Part shown: positions 44,588 through 55,853 of the stretch, piece after piece | Numbering within the stretch: the first letter of the stretch is position 1 | Layout: each line of letters starts with the position of its first letter | DNA from: Stemphylium vesicarium | Lineage: Eukaryota > Ascomycota > Dothideomycetes > Pleosporales > Pleosporaceae | DNA length: 64,000 nt | Reading direction: 5' to 3' | Assembly: GCA_004380135.1 (NCBI GenBank) | Contig: QXCR01000007.1 | Span: 1-64,000, forward strand | Position numbers and translations under genes: made by a program | Notes under the pieces: generated by a model | What the model was told of the DNA's origin: nothing | The model's database searches: none | What the model saw: only the letters and a program-made list of their open reading frames with translations

Positions 44588-45742
44588 TCATCTGCTGTTT
44601 GATACTGGCGCCTTGCCGTCATCCTCGTTCACATTCTCAACCCAAGTTTCATCGAGGTCTTCATCAAGCTCAGCATCCAGCTCGTCAATATCAGGGAACT
44701 CATCGGCCTCGTCTTTCTCATCGATATCTGCCTTCTTTCCTCGTTTCTTCTTGAACATGGCTTTGACCTCTTCTTCTCCACGCATCCTCAGACTGAGTTC
44801 CTTCATCATATCAGACCATTGGAGAGGGATGTGACAACTCGGACATCTGCCTTCGATGGGGACAAACGCATCTTTGTTTCCCTCTTCTGCCAAGAACTTT
44901 TGCGATAGACAGGCCACATGTGACACTGAACCGCAGTTCTCCATGGGACACACAAGCACGAGTGACTTTTCAGGGTTGGCAACTCGCTTGCAGACACCAC
45001 AATTCTTTCTGTGCCCATCTGCAAGAGTGTTTTTTGACTTCTCGACATAGGATTTGCAGTCTTCATATGCGACTGGTATCGCGCGTATAACGTCCGGTAT
45101 GAAGTGTGTCCGCATCTCGCTTTGTACGTCTGACGCGAGTTTCGGAAGCTCAGCTGGGGTCAATCGAATCGTAATGCTACTCCGTAGCTTGGTATTCATC
45201 TTGGAAATATGCTTTTCCCACTGCACGAACACGTCGGGCGCAAAGAATCGAATGTGCAGCGGCCATCTGCTGAAGCTGCCGACGCCCAACAGATGATGCA
45301 GGTTCTTTAGTCTGGCTTCCAGCGACATTGGTGGTCGTGGTCTCTTGACGGGCGAAGCATTCTTTTTGCCTTTCTGTAGTTCCTCCCGTCTTGCTTCGCG
45401 TACATCTCGCTCTATGTGTCGCGTCGCGTGTGTATTTTGCCACGCCCACTCAAACTGCAGCGCGGCAGACTTGGAAGGGAACCCGGCCACAATGCAGGTC
45501 ATCTCCCATGGCCGCTTCCCCTGCATCGACGTACGCTTTGCGCCACCCTTACTAGATCCATTGTGTTGTCCCAGACGACGTGCCGGATTCGGTGTGCTCC
45601 CGATATAGAAGGCCTTGCGGTTTTTGGAGCGGAGCAGGTAACAGCAGTAGAAAGCTGGAATAGGGCGACTCTCCAGTTTGAGGCTGTCAGCCATGATTGA
45701 GTTGACGGCACGCGATGAAGTCAATGTTGTTGATGATCGCAT
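44588..45742 (-). CDS. SLX1: SLX1 structure-specific endonuclease catalytic subunit
   Basis: This single ORF has 384 codons; the likely start is the internal ATG at 45694 (MADSLKLESRPIPAFYCCYL), 17 codons in, because family members begin close to the nuclease domain. SLX1 with SLX4 cuts branched DNA such as Holliday junctions and 5' flaps. The GIY-YIG domain has CCYLLRSKNRKAFYIGST, an arginine in ARRLGQHNG, and the catalytic Glu in AALQFEWAWQ. The C-terminal RING/PHD-like zinc finger uses CGVCKRV, CPMENCGSVSHVACL and CPSCHIPL. An acidic tail (DEKDEADEFPDIDELDAE) ends the protein. Confidence 0.95.
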   Translation of the reverse strand: MRSSTTLTSSRAVNSIMADSLKLESRPIPAFYCCYLLRSKNRKAFYIGSTPNPARRLGQHNGSSKGGAKRTSMQGKRPWEMTCIVAGFPSKSAALQFEWAWQNTHATRHIERDVREARREELQKGKKNASPVKRPRPPMSLEARLKNLHHLLGVGSFSRWPLHIRFFAPDVFVQWEKHISKMNTKLRSSITIRLTPAELPKLASDVQSEMRTHFIPDVIRAIPVAYEDCKSYVEKSKNTLADGHRKNCGVCKRVANPEKSLVLVCPMENCGSVSHVACLSQKFLAEEGNKDAFVPIEGRCPSCHIPLQWSDMMKELSLRMRGEEEVKAMFKKKRGKKADIDEKDEADEFPDIDELDAELDEDLDETWVENVNEDDGKAPVSNSR

Positions 45743-46848
45743 CTAGAAGCGCGCAACGGCCAGTTAGGGCTGACGGGATGATGCAGACGCAGTCGGTTGT
45801 AATTGGTGGGGCTATGCGCTTCCCGATGCGACAACCTTGCTTGCCGGCCTCTTACCTGCAGCAGCCATGGATCCCACGTCTGTGAGCAGCGGATACATGA
45901 TATTGATGACAGCGGGTCTTATATCAGATGGGCCAGACGCGCCACGGGCACACTCGAGGACGTGAAGTAAATGATTTGATCCGACGATGGGCTCACACTT
46001 GTATCTGTCATCTCACAGTCCGATGTGATGATCAAGCATGCAGCAAGGTTCGGCTGGCAGGTAGTCATGCAGAGGTGAGAAAACCGCAAGCACCGGTTAT
46101 AGAAGCGGCAAGTTGGTGCGGCATACTTGCCCAGCGATTGATTAGGCAGAGCAGGGGTATGGGCGAACATAGACCCCGAAGAGCAGTGATGCGCCGCACC
46201 AGAAAACTGAGGCGAGGGAACGTCGGCTTGCGTGCAGTCGCCAGATCGGCATGATGTAGCCCTCATACCGCCCACCACGACTACAGTCGAACGGGGAATT
46301 TTGATATTGCGCGAATATACACCTGCTCATGGATGAATTAGTATTAAATTCACAGAAAATAATAACGCGCAGGGAACAAAGGTCTCAGGCATGCGACTGT
46401 TGATTGTGCACTACTAGAAACAAGCGGCGATGGATTTGGGTTCGGTACCTTGGGTGTGATGGTGCATCCGCCGCTAGCGAGGCATAGTAGGGAACCTCTC
46501 GCACCTTTCAGCGCGGCCCCATCCATCCTCCCCATACCTCGTCGCTCCCTCAACCACACCACACATATTCTGTCACAGCCACGTCGGTCGCTAACGGACA
46601 GACGTAGAATTGCACTGGCAACTCAGTCTAACATACGTGGGAATTGCACGGCCTGACTTAAGTCAAAAGCGGTCGCCTGCCGCTCCAGAGCCTCCATGAC
46701 TAGAGATATATCGCCCCGATAGCGCCCACCACCGACCGATTCACCCCCGTTTACGATCACCTTTACTTCCAAACCACCCCATATATCGTTACGAGAGCGT
46801 GATTAAATCCATACCAGCCGCTACGCTGGATGCAATAGGAACGGGACC
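45743..46848. promoter_or_regulatory. Divergent region SLX1/KDM5
   Basis: This 1.1-kb gap holds both promoters. The KDM5 side is C/A-rich with an ATG-poor leader (last about 100 nt). No factor site was assigned; short ORFs on both strands look fortuitous. Confidence 0.45.
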
Positions 46849-49800
46849 ATGGTCGACTTCATCCCTCAAGGCGGGCCACCAACGGGCGCTACAATGACCA
46901 CGTTCCGGGTCGCTGCGGACAATGGAGCGCCTGATGGAGCTGCGGGAGCTCCAAAGTCGAGAATGAGCGGCGTTGGGCTACCTGCTGCGAATGGCGCGCA
47001 ATCGAATGGGGTCGGCGCGATCCCTTTGAGCGCGCGCAAGGCAGCCCCGTTGGATCTCGCCACGGTCGAGCGCAGAGGGCATGGAGCGCCAAACAACCTG
47101 CCACCAAAGCAGAACCGTCTGTTTGGCCTGCGCGAGTCTCCCACATATCGGCCCACCGCAGAGCAGTTCAAGGACCCTGTGCAGTACATTCAGAGTATCA
47201 GGGAAGAGGCGCAGAAGTACGGCATTGTGAAGATTGTCCCGCCTGACAGCTGGAATCCAACTTTCGCTATTGATACCGAAGTGAGTATGCGCCGTGGCGG
47301 ACTGCATTCTTACCCGCCTTTGCCATTGTCCGTATGCCCCACGTTGAACCAAGCTGACGCGAAACAGCGCTTTCATTTCCGCACACGACGCCAGGAACTG
47401 AATTCTGTTGAGGGTGGTATGTACTGACCACACCTCGCGTGATTAACTCCAATCTGACCGCGGGCAGGTACACGTGCCAATCTCAATTATCTGGATCAGC
47501 TCGCCAAATTTCACAAGCAGCATGGCCACAGTCTCACTCGCTTCCCTAGTGTGGACAAACGACCTTTAGATCTCTACAAGCTCAAAAAGGCAGTCGAAAA
47601 GAGGGGAGGCTTCGAGCGTGTCTGCAAGCAGAAGAAGTGGGCTGAGATCGGTCGCGACCTCGGCTACAGCGGCAAGATCATGTCTTCGCTGTCCACGTCC
47701 CTCAAGAACTCATACCAAAAGTGGTTGCACCCGTACGAGGAATATCTACGACTTGTGAAACCTGGCGTGCAGCAGATGTTGGAGTTCGAGCATGGCGGAC
47801 CGTTTACACCATCACCAGCTCATTCGCCCATGAAGAAATCGTTGCAGGGCACACCTGTCGCTAATGCGGCTGATTCGCCTGCTATCAAAGCTTCAGCAGC
47901 GCTAAATGCGACACTACATGGCGATTCAGTGCCAACCCCGCCGCCCGAGATTCCAAGGCCAGCGATGCAGTCAGGCTTCACACCAGTCAATTCTGGCGGC
48001 TTCACAGCGGTTAATGCGCATCCGCCATCGAGACCAGCTGCGACGCCTTCCACTCCGAGTTCTTTTGCTGCGGTAAACGTGCCAAGCAGTATGCACCGAG
48101 AAGTGTTGGAATCGCGCACTTCTACGCCGTTGCGCACTGCCGGCAGCCCAATGCCATCCGCCGATAACACTCCAGATATGCGACCATCCGGTTTCGGCTC
48201 GACTCCGCTATCTAACGGCCAGCATTTGAACCAGCTAAAACGCACCCTTTCGCAGGACCCCGAAAGTAGCGCCAATGATGATGCGGATGAGGCAAATGGC
48301 CGACGCAGCAAACGACTTAAGAAGGACGCCGCTCCTACTGTCGCCGGCTCACATATGACCCAGCCTCGCCAATCAACACCAGGTCGATCATTACCCCGAG
48401 TGCGCGCGGCCGACGAGCGCCCTGGTGATCGCTGCGAAACCTGCGGTACTGATAACGACCCATCGAACATTCTATTGTGTGACAGCTGTGATTCTGGCTA
48501 CCACGGTTCTTGCTTAGATCCCCCGCTCAAAGGCATTCCTGCATACGATTGGCATTGCCCACGCTGTCTTGTTGGCACAGGTGAATTCGGATTCGAGGAA
48601 GGTGGCATATACTCGCTCAAGCAATTCCAGGAACGAGCGCAACAGTTCAAGCAGAGCCATTTCGCCAACAAAATGCCCTTTGATCCAGTCACTAATGCAC
48701 CAAAGCCCGTCACAGAAGACGATATTGAGCGCGAGTTTTGGCATTCAGTTGCGAACGTGACAGAGACAGTTGAAGTAGAATACGGAGCAGACATCCACTC
48801 CACCACTCATGGTAGTGGTTTCCCAACCATCGAAAAGAATCCTCGCGACCCTTACTCCACGGACCCGTGGAACTTGACCGTACTGCCGTATGCGCCAGAT
48901 TCGCTCTTCCGTCACATCAAATCCGACATCTCGGGTATGACGGTACCTTGGCTATACGTGGGAATGGTCTTCTCGACATTCTGTTGGCATGCTGAGGATC
49001 ACTACACATACTCTGCAAATTACCAACACTTTGGCGCCACCAAAACCTGGTATGGTGTTCCAGCCGAGGACACCGACAAGTTCGAGCAAGCCATGCGCGA
49101 AGCGGTACCCGAGCTGTTCGAGAGTCAGCCAGATCTTTTGTTCCAACTTGTGACACTCCTTACTCCTGCACAACTTCTGAAAGCTGGTGTCAGGGTTTAT
49201 GCGATTGATCAGCGCGCTGGCGAGTTTGTGATCACCTTCCCCGAGGCTTACCATGCCGGTTTCAATCACGGTTTCAACTTGAACGAGGCGGTGAACTTTG
49301 CACCGAGCGACTGGGAACCTTTCGGGGAGCATGGCGTTCAGCGTCTTCAGGATTATCGACGTCAGCCATGCTTCTCTCATGACGAGCTACTGTTGGCTGC
49401 AGCATCGCGGAAAGACACGACGATCAAGATTGCCAAGTGGCTCGCTCCCGCAATGGAGCGGATGCGTGACCGAGAGGTGCGCTTGCGAGCCGATTTCCTC
49501 GAGAAACACAAAGGTGCTAAAGCGCACACTTGTAAAGTCGACGGCAGTGGTGACGCTGAGGCATCCTGCGAACTTGACTTTGTCGTTGATGATGCTGACA
49601 TGCACGAGGATGAACTGATTTGTGCGTTTTGCAAATGTTACGGCTATCTATCTCGCTTCTACTGCCGCAATGCGAAGAAAGTCCTGTGCTTACAGCATGC
49701 TGGCTGGTTTGAGTGCTGTTCGGATATCCCAGAGTCCGAGCGATATTCCGGCGCCAAAGGACAGCACAGGCTCGTGTATCGCATGCCAGAAGATGCCTTA

Positions 49801-52041
49801 ACGAGCCTGGTCGAAAAGATTGCTGACAAGGCAAGCACACCCGAAGCTTGGGAGTCAAAGATGGAAAGCCTTCTCGCAGAGGGGCCACGACCCCAGCTGA
49901 AGTCTTTGCGGGCGCTTCTGAATGAAGGAGAGAAAATCGACTGGGATTTGAACGGTCTTCAGGATCTCAAGGATTTCGTTGAGAAATGTCAAGAGGTAGC
50001 CGAAGAAGCGATCCTCTATACCACTAGGAAACAGCAGGCTCGCCGCAAAACCGAACGGCCTGGAAGAGGAAGACCTAGCAAGTCGGCCATTGCCGAAGCG
50101 GATGAGAGAGAACGCGAGTTTCGTAACGTAGAGAATATTCAGAAGCTTCTCAATCAGGCAAAGGATCTAGGGTTCGATAGCCCGGAGATAACGACACTCC
50201 GAGAACGCGCCGAGAGCATCGTTGAGTTTCAGACTCGAGCACGAACGGCTCTTCGTGATCGTCCGGCTGAGCAGAGCATCACACGACTTGACGAGCTACT
50301 GGAAGAAGGCAAAGGCTTCAATGTTGACTTGCCTGAGCTTGAGTCCCTCGAGAAGGTTGTACAACAGTTGAGATGGCTACAAGAAGCGCAAGATTTCAGG
50401 GTTAAGCCTGCGCCTACTCTCCAAGAAGTCGGCGATCTCATCAAAAGCGGAATTGAAGTCGGCATGCCAGAGCATCATCCCGACCTTCAGTACCTACAAG
50501 AGAAACGGACGCAAGGCGAGTTCTGGGAGAAGAAAGCAAAGGAGCTCATGGAGGTCGAGCATGTACACTACCAGCAGCTCGATGCTTTCTCCAAGCAAGC
50601 GACCAATCTACCGGTGACACCGGAAACGCGAGCTGCCATGGACGCTGTCTTGAAGAAGCAGCGAGACGCACAAGAGCTTATCATGTCTCTTTATGAACGC
50701 AGCAAAAACCCGGATTTTACTCAACGACCAAAGTACATGGAAGTCCGTAATGCTATGGAGGGACTGAACGCACTAAATTGCAAGCCATCGGGTACTAGCG
50801 ACCTCGAGAAGGAGCAGAAGCGTCACGAAGACTGGATGCGGCGAGGCAAGAAGCTCTTTGGTAAAGCCAATGCACCGCTCCACATCCTCCACGCACACAT
50901 GAAGCAGGTCGATGAGCGCAATCGTTCTTGCTTCGACTTGTCCGACCAACCTCGCATGCCTGTCGAGCCTGCTTCGCGAGAGCAGAGCCCAGCCGACGGA
51001 GAAGAAGTGGATGGCTCGGGATCTAGTCGCGATGTCTTTTGCATTTGTCGCAAGCCAGAAGCTGGAATGATGATTGAGTGTGAATTGTGCCATGAATGGT
51101 AAGTCAGCCGGAGACAGCCGAATAGACCATGCGCTAACAATGATAGGTATCACGGCAAGTGTCTTAAGATTGCACGTGGAAAAGTCAAGGAGGACGACAA
51201 GTATACATGCCCCATCTGCGATTACCGAGTCAAGATACCTCGCGACGCGACCCGGCCGAAACTGGAAGACCTGCAGCAATGGCAAGACGAACTTACTGGT
51301 TTGCCGTTCCAGCCTGAAGAAGAGGAGACGCTGGATTCACTCATTGAGCACGGTACCAAATTCCGCGACTATGTGGCACAGTACATCAACCCGTTAATGT
51401 CAAGTCCCGACGAACTCACTACGCAGCGCTTCTATCTGCGGAAGCTCGAGGGTGCTGAGATTCTCTTGTCAAACGAGATCAACTTTTTCCGCCAGGAGTT
51501 GCACAAATGGGCACCAGTCGCACCAACTCCGCCACCGATTCTACAAGTGTCTCTCTCGACGCGGAAGCCTCGACCAACGAAGCAGCAAAAGCTGATGACT
51601 CAGCTGGGGATTACGAATCCAGAAGACCTTCCACAGCATCTGAGGACCAAGACACATCAGTTCAAACGTAAGGAGGGCGAGGCTCCAAAAGCGTCGGGTG
51701 GACCGTCGGAGTCTGCCGAACACTCGCATACGCCACCCGGTGAGCCCCGCCAAGGTCAGGGTGACATTGAGTACTTTAACCCGCCGACCACGTCTACGTA
51801 CAACAATTCGCCTACCTTTGCTACCACGGCTCCTCTCAGCTTTGGTGGCGGGACGTCTATCGCGCCCATTGACCCAGGCCTGTTCGAAAGTTCGGGACCA
51901 GCGGCCCCGACCAGTCCCATGCAAGATCCGTTCAAGAGCTCGGGTAGTGGTCACGAGATGTTTGGCGAAGAGATGGAGATGGGCGGTGGCCAGGCCGAAG
52001 AGGCTTTGGCTGTGACTGAAGGCAACAACTATGAGGAATAG
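46849..52041 (+). CDS. kdmB: KDM5-type histone H3K4 demethylase (JmjN-ARID-PHD-JmjC)
   Basis: Four exons (46849-47280, 47368-47416, 47468-51098, 51147-52041) encode 1668 residues. Domains in order: JmjN (TYRPTAEQFKDPVQYIQSIR, about 98-132), ARID (about 165-265), a long Ser/Pro-rich linker, PHD1 (CETCGTDNDPSNILLCDSC, about 483-532), JmjC (about 628-790), a C5HC2 zinc finger (CAFCKCYGYLSRFYC, near 880), a PLU-1-like helical region, and PHD2 (CICRKPEAGMMIECELCHEW, near 1352). The Fe(II) ligands are present: His668 and Glu670 in WHAEDHYTYS and His761 in FNHGFNLNEAVNF. The enzyme removes di- and trimethyl marks from H3K4. The first intron is 87 nt, a multiple of three and free of stops. Confidence 0.95.
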
Positions 52042-52484
52042 TATTCCGCTGACTACGATGCCCTTTCGCGTGGCACAGAGCATGATTTCTTTCCAGCATG
52101 ATAGGGTGGCGTTTCGGCATGTCTTAGTAGCGTAGTTGTACAATACGGCTTGTTATTCTGTTCTAGTAGGCTTTTCTACGACTGCATTCTCTGCATGAGC
52201 GCTGCTTGTTGCATTCAGATAGGTGTTTAGGGGTCGCGGATAACATACCCACAAAAGCCGTTTAGGACATCTGTTACTGGGTCTATAATTTTCGAATTGA
52301 ATTTTTAGTGTATCAAAACTCAACAAATGCAAGCTGAAGTCGTGTTTGGTCACCTACGAAGTGATGATGCGGGGATCTCGGGGGTTTGCTTAACAGCGCT
52401 ACTGAGGGACGGCCCGTGCACGACATTTCTGATGCCGACTCTGGTGGATTCAGCATCAGTCGTGACCTCGGACGACACATCGCA
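52042..52484. other. Intergenic region KDM5/OXA1
   Basis: No gene was seen. It holds the KDM5 3' flank and OXA1 promoter. Confidence 0.5.
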
Positions 52485-54454
52485 ATGCTTCCAAGTAGAG
52501 GGCTGCGGCCTGCCCAAATCGCGCCCTTGGCCTCATGGCAAACGCTTGCATTACGATCGAATGCTACAAGGAAGGTGCGCATGTCCACTCATTCAATTGC
52601 CCGCCTTATGTGCCATCTGCATGTCCGCGTCCCACGTAGCGAAGCCACACGACTTGCTGTTCACGGCGACGCCCTTGCTACCAATTAGACTGCGCTCGTC
52701 GTGAGCACTGAATTCCTAGATACTGACGGCAATAGTTCTCATCCCTTCCCCGAACTGCCGGCCTCGGCACGCCTTCATGTCGAGCAAGCCTGTTCCAGTC
52801 CGCTCAATGGAGGGCAGGCGCAACAGGCAGTCACAATGTCATGCTGAGCGCTTCGTCCGTCCGATATGCTTCATGGTATGCGCCGTGGAGCTGGGGAAGT
52901 TCTAGCAAGACTGTCGATGCCGGTTCTGTCTTGCCTTCAAATCAAGTTCCAATCGCCGAATTCTCGCACCGCCCCGTCTCCGAATTTGCACAGCATGCAG
53001 AACCCGCCGTTACCACTGCCACTCCCGAGATTGCGCCTGCAACCATCGATAAAGCCGCCGTGGTCGACGGAGCGACCCTCTCAGGGAACACGGCTGCAGA
53101 GAAGGCAGCTACCATCAGCGAGCCCTTGACGCTTGATGATGTATTTGGTGCTGAGCCTGTCAAGGATACTCTTCCTACTGCCGAAATTGATCCTACCCGC
53201 CTCATCGATCATGCTGGACAAATGAAGGAATTGGGGTTGGACTATGGTTGGGGCATGACTACGCTTTTTGAAAAGTGCATCGAGACAATCTACCTACAAT
53301 CAGGCTGGGGTTGGGCTGGATCTATCGTGGCCGCTGGTGTGGTGGTGCGTGGCGCGACCTTCTTTTTCCAGGCGCTCAGTTCAGACAAGATGGCCGTCAT
53401 GGCGGCCCTGACGCCTGTGACCAAGCCCCTCCAAGAGAAGATGGAGGCTGCCATTGCGCGGGGCGACAAGCAGCAGGCGGATCTGTACAAGATGCAACAG
53501 GCGGAAATTATGAGGCCCTACGTCGGGGGCATGGCATCCATGGGTGGATTCATGGTTGTCCAGGCCTGGATTGGTTTTTCGGCTTTCAGGTTTCTGAGGG
53601 CTATGGGTGAGCTGCCGATCCCTGGCATGGCTCAAGATGGTTTCTTGTGGTTCTCCGATTTGACTTCTCGCGACCCATACTTTATTTTGCCAGCCGCGAC
53701 GACGGCTATCATGTACACGGTGTTCAAGGTACGTCTAGATCATCTGTCGGTTCGGACAGAAAGCTAACATTTCCATCAGACCGGAGGCGAAACCGGAGTA
53801 CAAAACGACGTTGGCCAAGCCGCTCAACGCCAAAAGATGTTCACTGGTCTTGCAGTTGTTCTCGGGCTCGTTACTGCTTTCCAAGCCTCGGCTCTGCAAC
53901 TCTACTTCCTTGTCTCTGGTGTCATGGGTGGTATTACCGGATGGTTACTGCGACAAAACGGATTCCGACGCTTCATCGGCATCCGCCCACTACCTAGCAA
54001 AAAGAGCCACGAGGTCTACGCGGAGGTTGCACAAGGCAAGTTGAAGTTGGATGACATCAAGGGAAATGATGGCAGGATCCGTTACCAGCCACCCACGCCC
54101 ATTCGCAAGGCGCCCACCAACCGCCGCCAGATCTCGGGCATCAACATCAAGCCCGGAGTGACTATCCCTGCGCATCTCAAGACGGAGGCGCCGAAGATTG
54201 CTACTTCCCGCCCTGACCGCGACGTCGACTACGAGGAGGGTGCGGCGGGCAAGCCGATGATGGAGAAGCTGGACTACTACAGGAGGAACTACCGTCTTAG
54301 CTACATGTGGAGGAGATTCGGCGACAGCACCGAGGCGTGGACCAGGAAGATGGGCTACGGAGGCAAGAAGATGTCCCCCGAAGAGGCCAAGAGGAAGAGG
54401 AAGGCCGAGGACTACGAGATTGAGCGCCGACGCAGGTTCGAGAACAGGTCGTAG
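52485..54454 (+). CDS. OXA1: Mitochondrial inner-membrane insertase Oxa1
   Basis: Three exons (52485-52574, 52736-53728, 53780-54454) encode 585 residues. The first 30-residue exon (MLPSRGLRPAQIAPLASWQT...) is a basic presequence, and joining it across a 161-nt intron creates NATRKFSSLPRTAG, a good processing-peptidase site. A shorter ATG at 52841 would drop this presequence. The YidC/Oxa1 core follows, with membrane helices including AGSIVAAGVVVRGATFFFQA, GGFMVVQAWIGFSAFRFL, FILPAATTAIMYTVF and GLAVVLGLVTAFQASALQLY. A long basic matrix tail (AEDYEIERRRRFENRS) suits ribosome binding. Oxa1 inserts mitochondrially made and conserved-sorted proteins. Confidence 0.9.
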
Positions 54455-54692
54455 GCACAAGGCTTTGTTTGCGAGAATGTGTATGATATGATTAGAGTTG
54501 AAGCTTATGTTAGTAGCAGACATGTGTGAAAAAGGCTCATGGTTGGGAAAGGCGGCAATGTAGTATAGTGGGCTCTCTTGTACAGATAGTTGAATGCATA
54601 TGCTCCTGAATAGATGCGTCGAAGGCCGCATTCTCTCAACTCGTGGGTATGTATGTATGTACATTGCTCGACTGATGGTGACGTGCAACCTC

Positions 54693-55165
54693 CTACTCTA
54701 GTGACGTGTACATGTCCAGCTCCTGACCATTTCGCCGCCTTCGCTCTACAGGGTCTGCGCGCATCTCGACACCCGGACCAACGCGTCGACCGTTGCCGCC
54801 AGATCGGTGGCTTGGGAATATCTATTCGACATGTTAGCATGATCTTCTTCTATAAGTCACAAAAGCAGTTTCATCGCGACACTTGCCTTTGTGCCAGACC
54901 ACCCCAGCCTATATGCAGCTTCGTTGGCAACCAACTCTCCGAATCCCAGCATCAGACCGTTCACAAACGGCAAGAACAGATTTATAGCAGCACCGCGAAG
55001 AAGACCCCATATCGTGGGGGGCTTGTAGAGGATCAGGGGCGTGGAACTTGAGGATGCGGGAGAGGACGATGAAAGCTCATTGTTTCCGTCGTAGTTTTCG
55101 CTGTCCGAGGGAATGGTGATGCCCGATTCGGCGAGATTGGTTGGTGGTGAGGTGTCGGACGCCAT
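54693..55165 (-). CDS. MIM1: Mitochondrial outer-membrane import factor Mim1
   Basis: Two exons (55165-54887, 54821-54693) encode 135 residues. Mim1 helps insert alpha-helical proteins and Tom subunits into the outer mitochondrial membrane. After a Ser-rich N-terminal half comes the signature segment WGLLRGAAINLFLPFVNGLM then LGFGELVANEAAYRLGW, the single helix with its glycine spacing. The unspliced frame ends soon after in AMKLLL. A GC-AG intron (GCAAGT after AAG, branch GCTAAC, acceptor AATAG, 65 nt) instead adds 42 residues reading IFPSHRSGGNG...VGPGVEMRADPVERRRR...NGQELDM, which looks like real coding text. The homology call rests on the membrane segment. Confidence 0.85.
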
Positions 55166-55853
55166 TGCAGAAGTGTTTGACGCGGTTCGGGAGAATGAGG
55201 GGGTGTGGTGTGGTGTTGTAGCGGCAGCAGGGCTGGGTGGTGGTGGTGTTGGGCGGTCGGTGCTAGATGCTAGATGCTGGATGCTGGATTGTGAGCCCCA
55301 CGCGGAGGAGATGCGGAGGACAGCGCGGACTCAGGGCGGGAAGGGGTTCAATGGGATGACACGGGATTACGGCGGATAGTTAATGAGCAGAATCTGCATG
55401 CGCGTCTCTCTGTGCAGTTGTATGCGTCCAGGTCGGCGTGTTGGCGCTGCGGCTTCCGAGGTGGACGCGCGATGTGGTGTTGGTGAGGCTCAATTCGATT
55501 CCGCGCTTGGCATTATCTCGGAACATTGATGCACGGCGGGAAGCAATTGCTTGACTATTTAGAGATTTGGACTGCTAACAGCAACTCGATTTGCATTCGT
55601 TTGACATTGCTAAGAATTCCTGGTATCCGTCCAACTCGAATTCACCTGTATGCGTCACGCAGCTGTTTGCTACTGCGTCACAGTGAAGGTGCGAGGGAAA
55701 GGAAGGCGACGTCACCAGCCACCGCCTACCAAAGCTCGCCCTAGCACTTTACATAGACCCGACCCCACCCACAACTAAGGCTACACTGGTCGCACGCTTG
55801 AACCACATCAACCACAACACTCTCTCTTCGATTAGAACAAACAACAACTCATA
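55166..55853. promoter_or_regulatory. Divergent region MIM1/SHP1
   Basis: This 688-bp gap holds both promoters. On the MIM1 side lies a short imperfect direct repeat (tgctagatgctagatgctggatgctgga, about 55261-55288). No gene was seen. Confidence 0.5.

Noticed and set aside
47820..48470. 216-codon reverse ORF opposite the KDM5 linker
   Set aside because: Low-complexity shadow of the Ser/Pro-rich coding strand.
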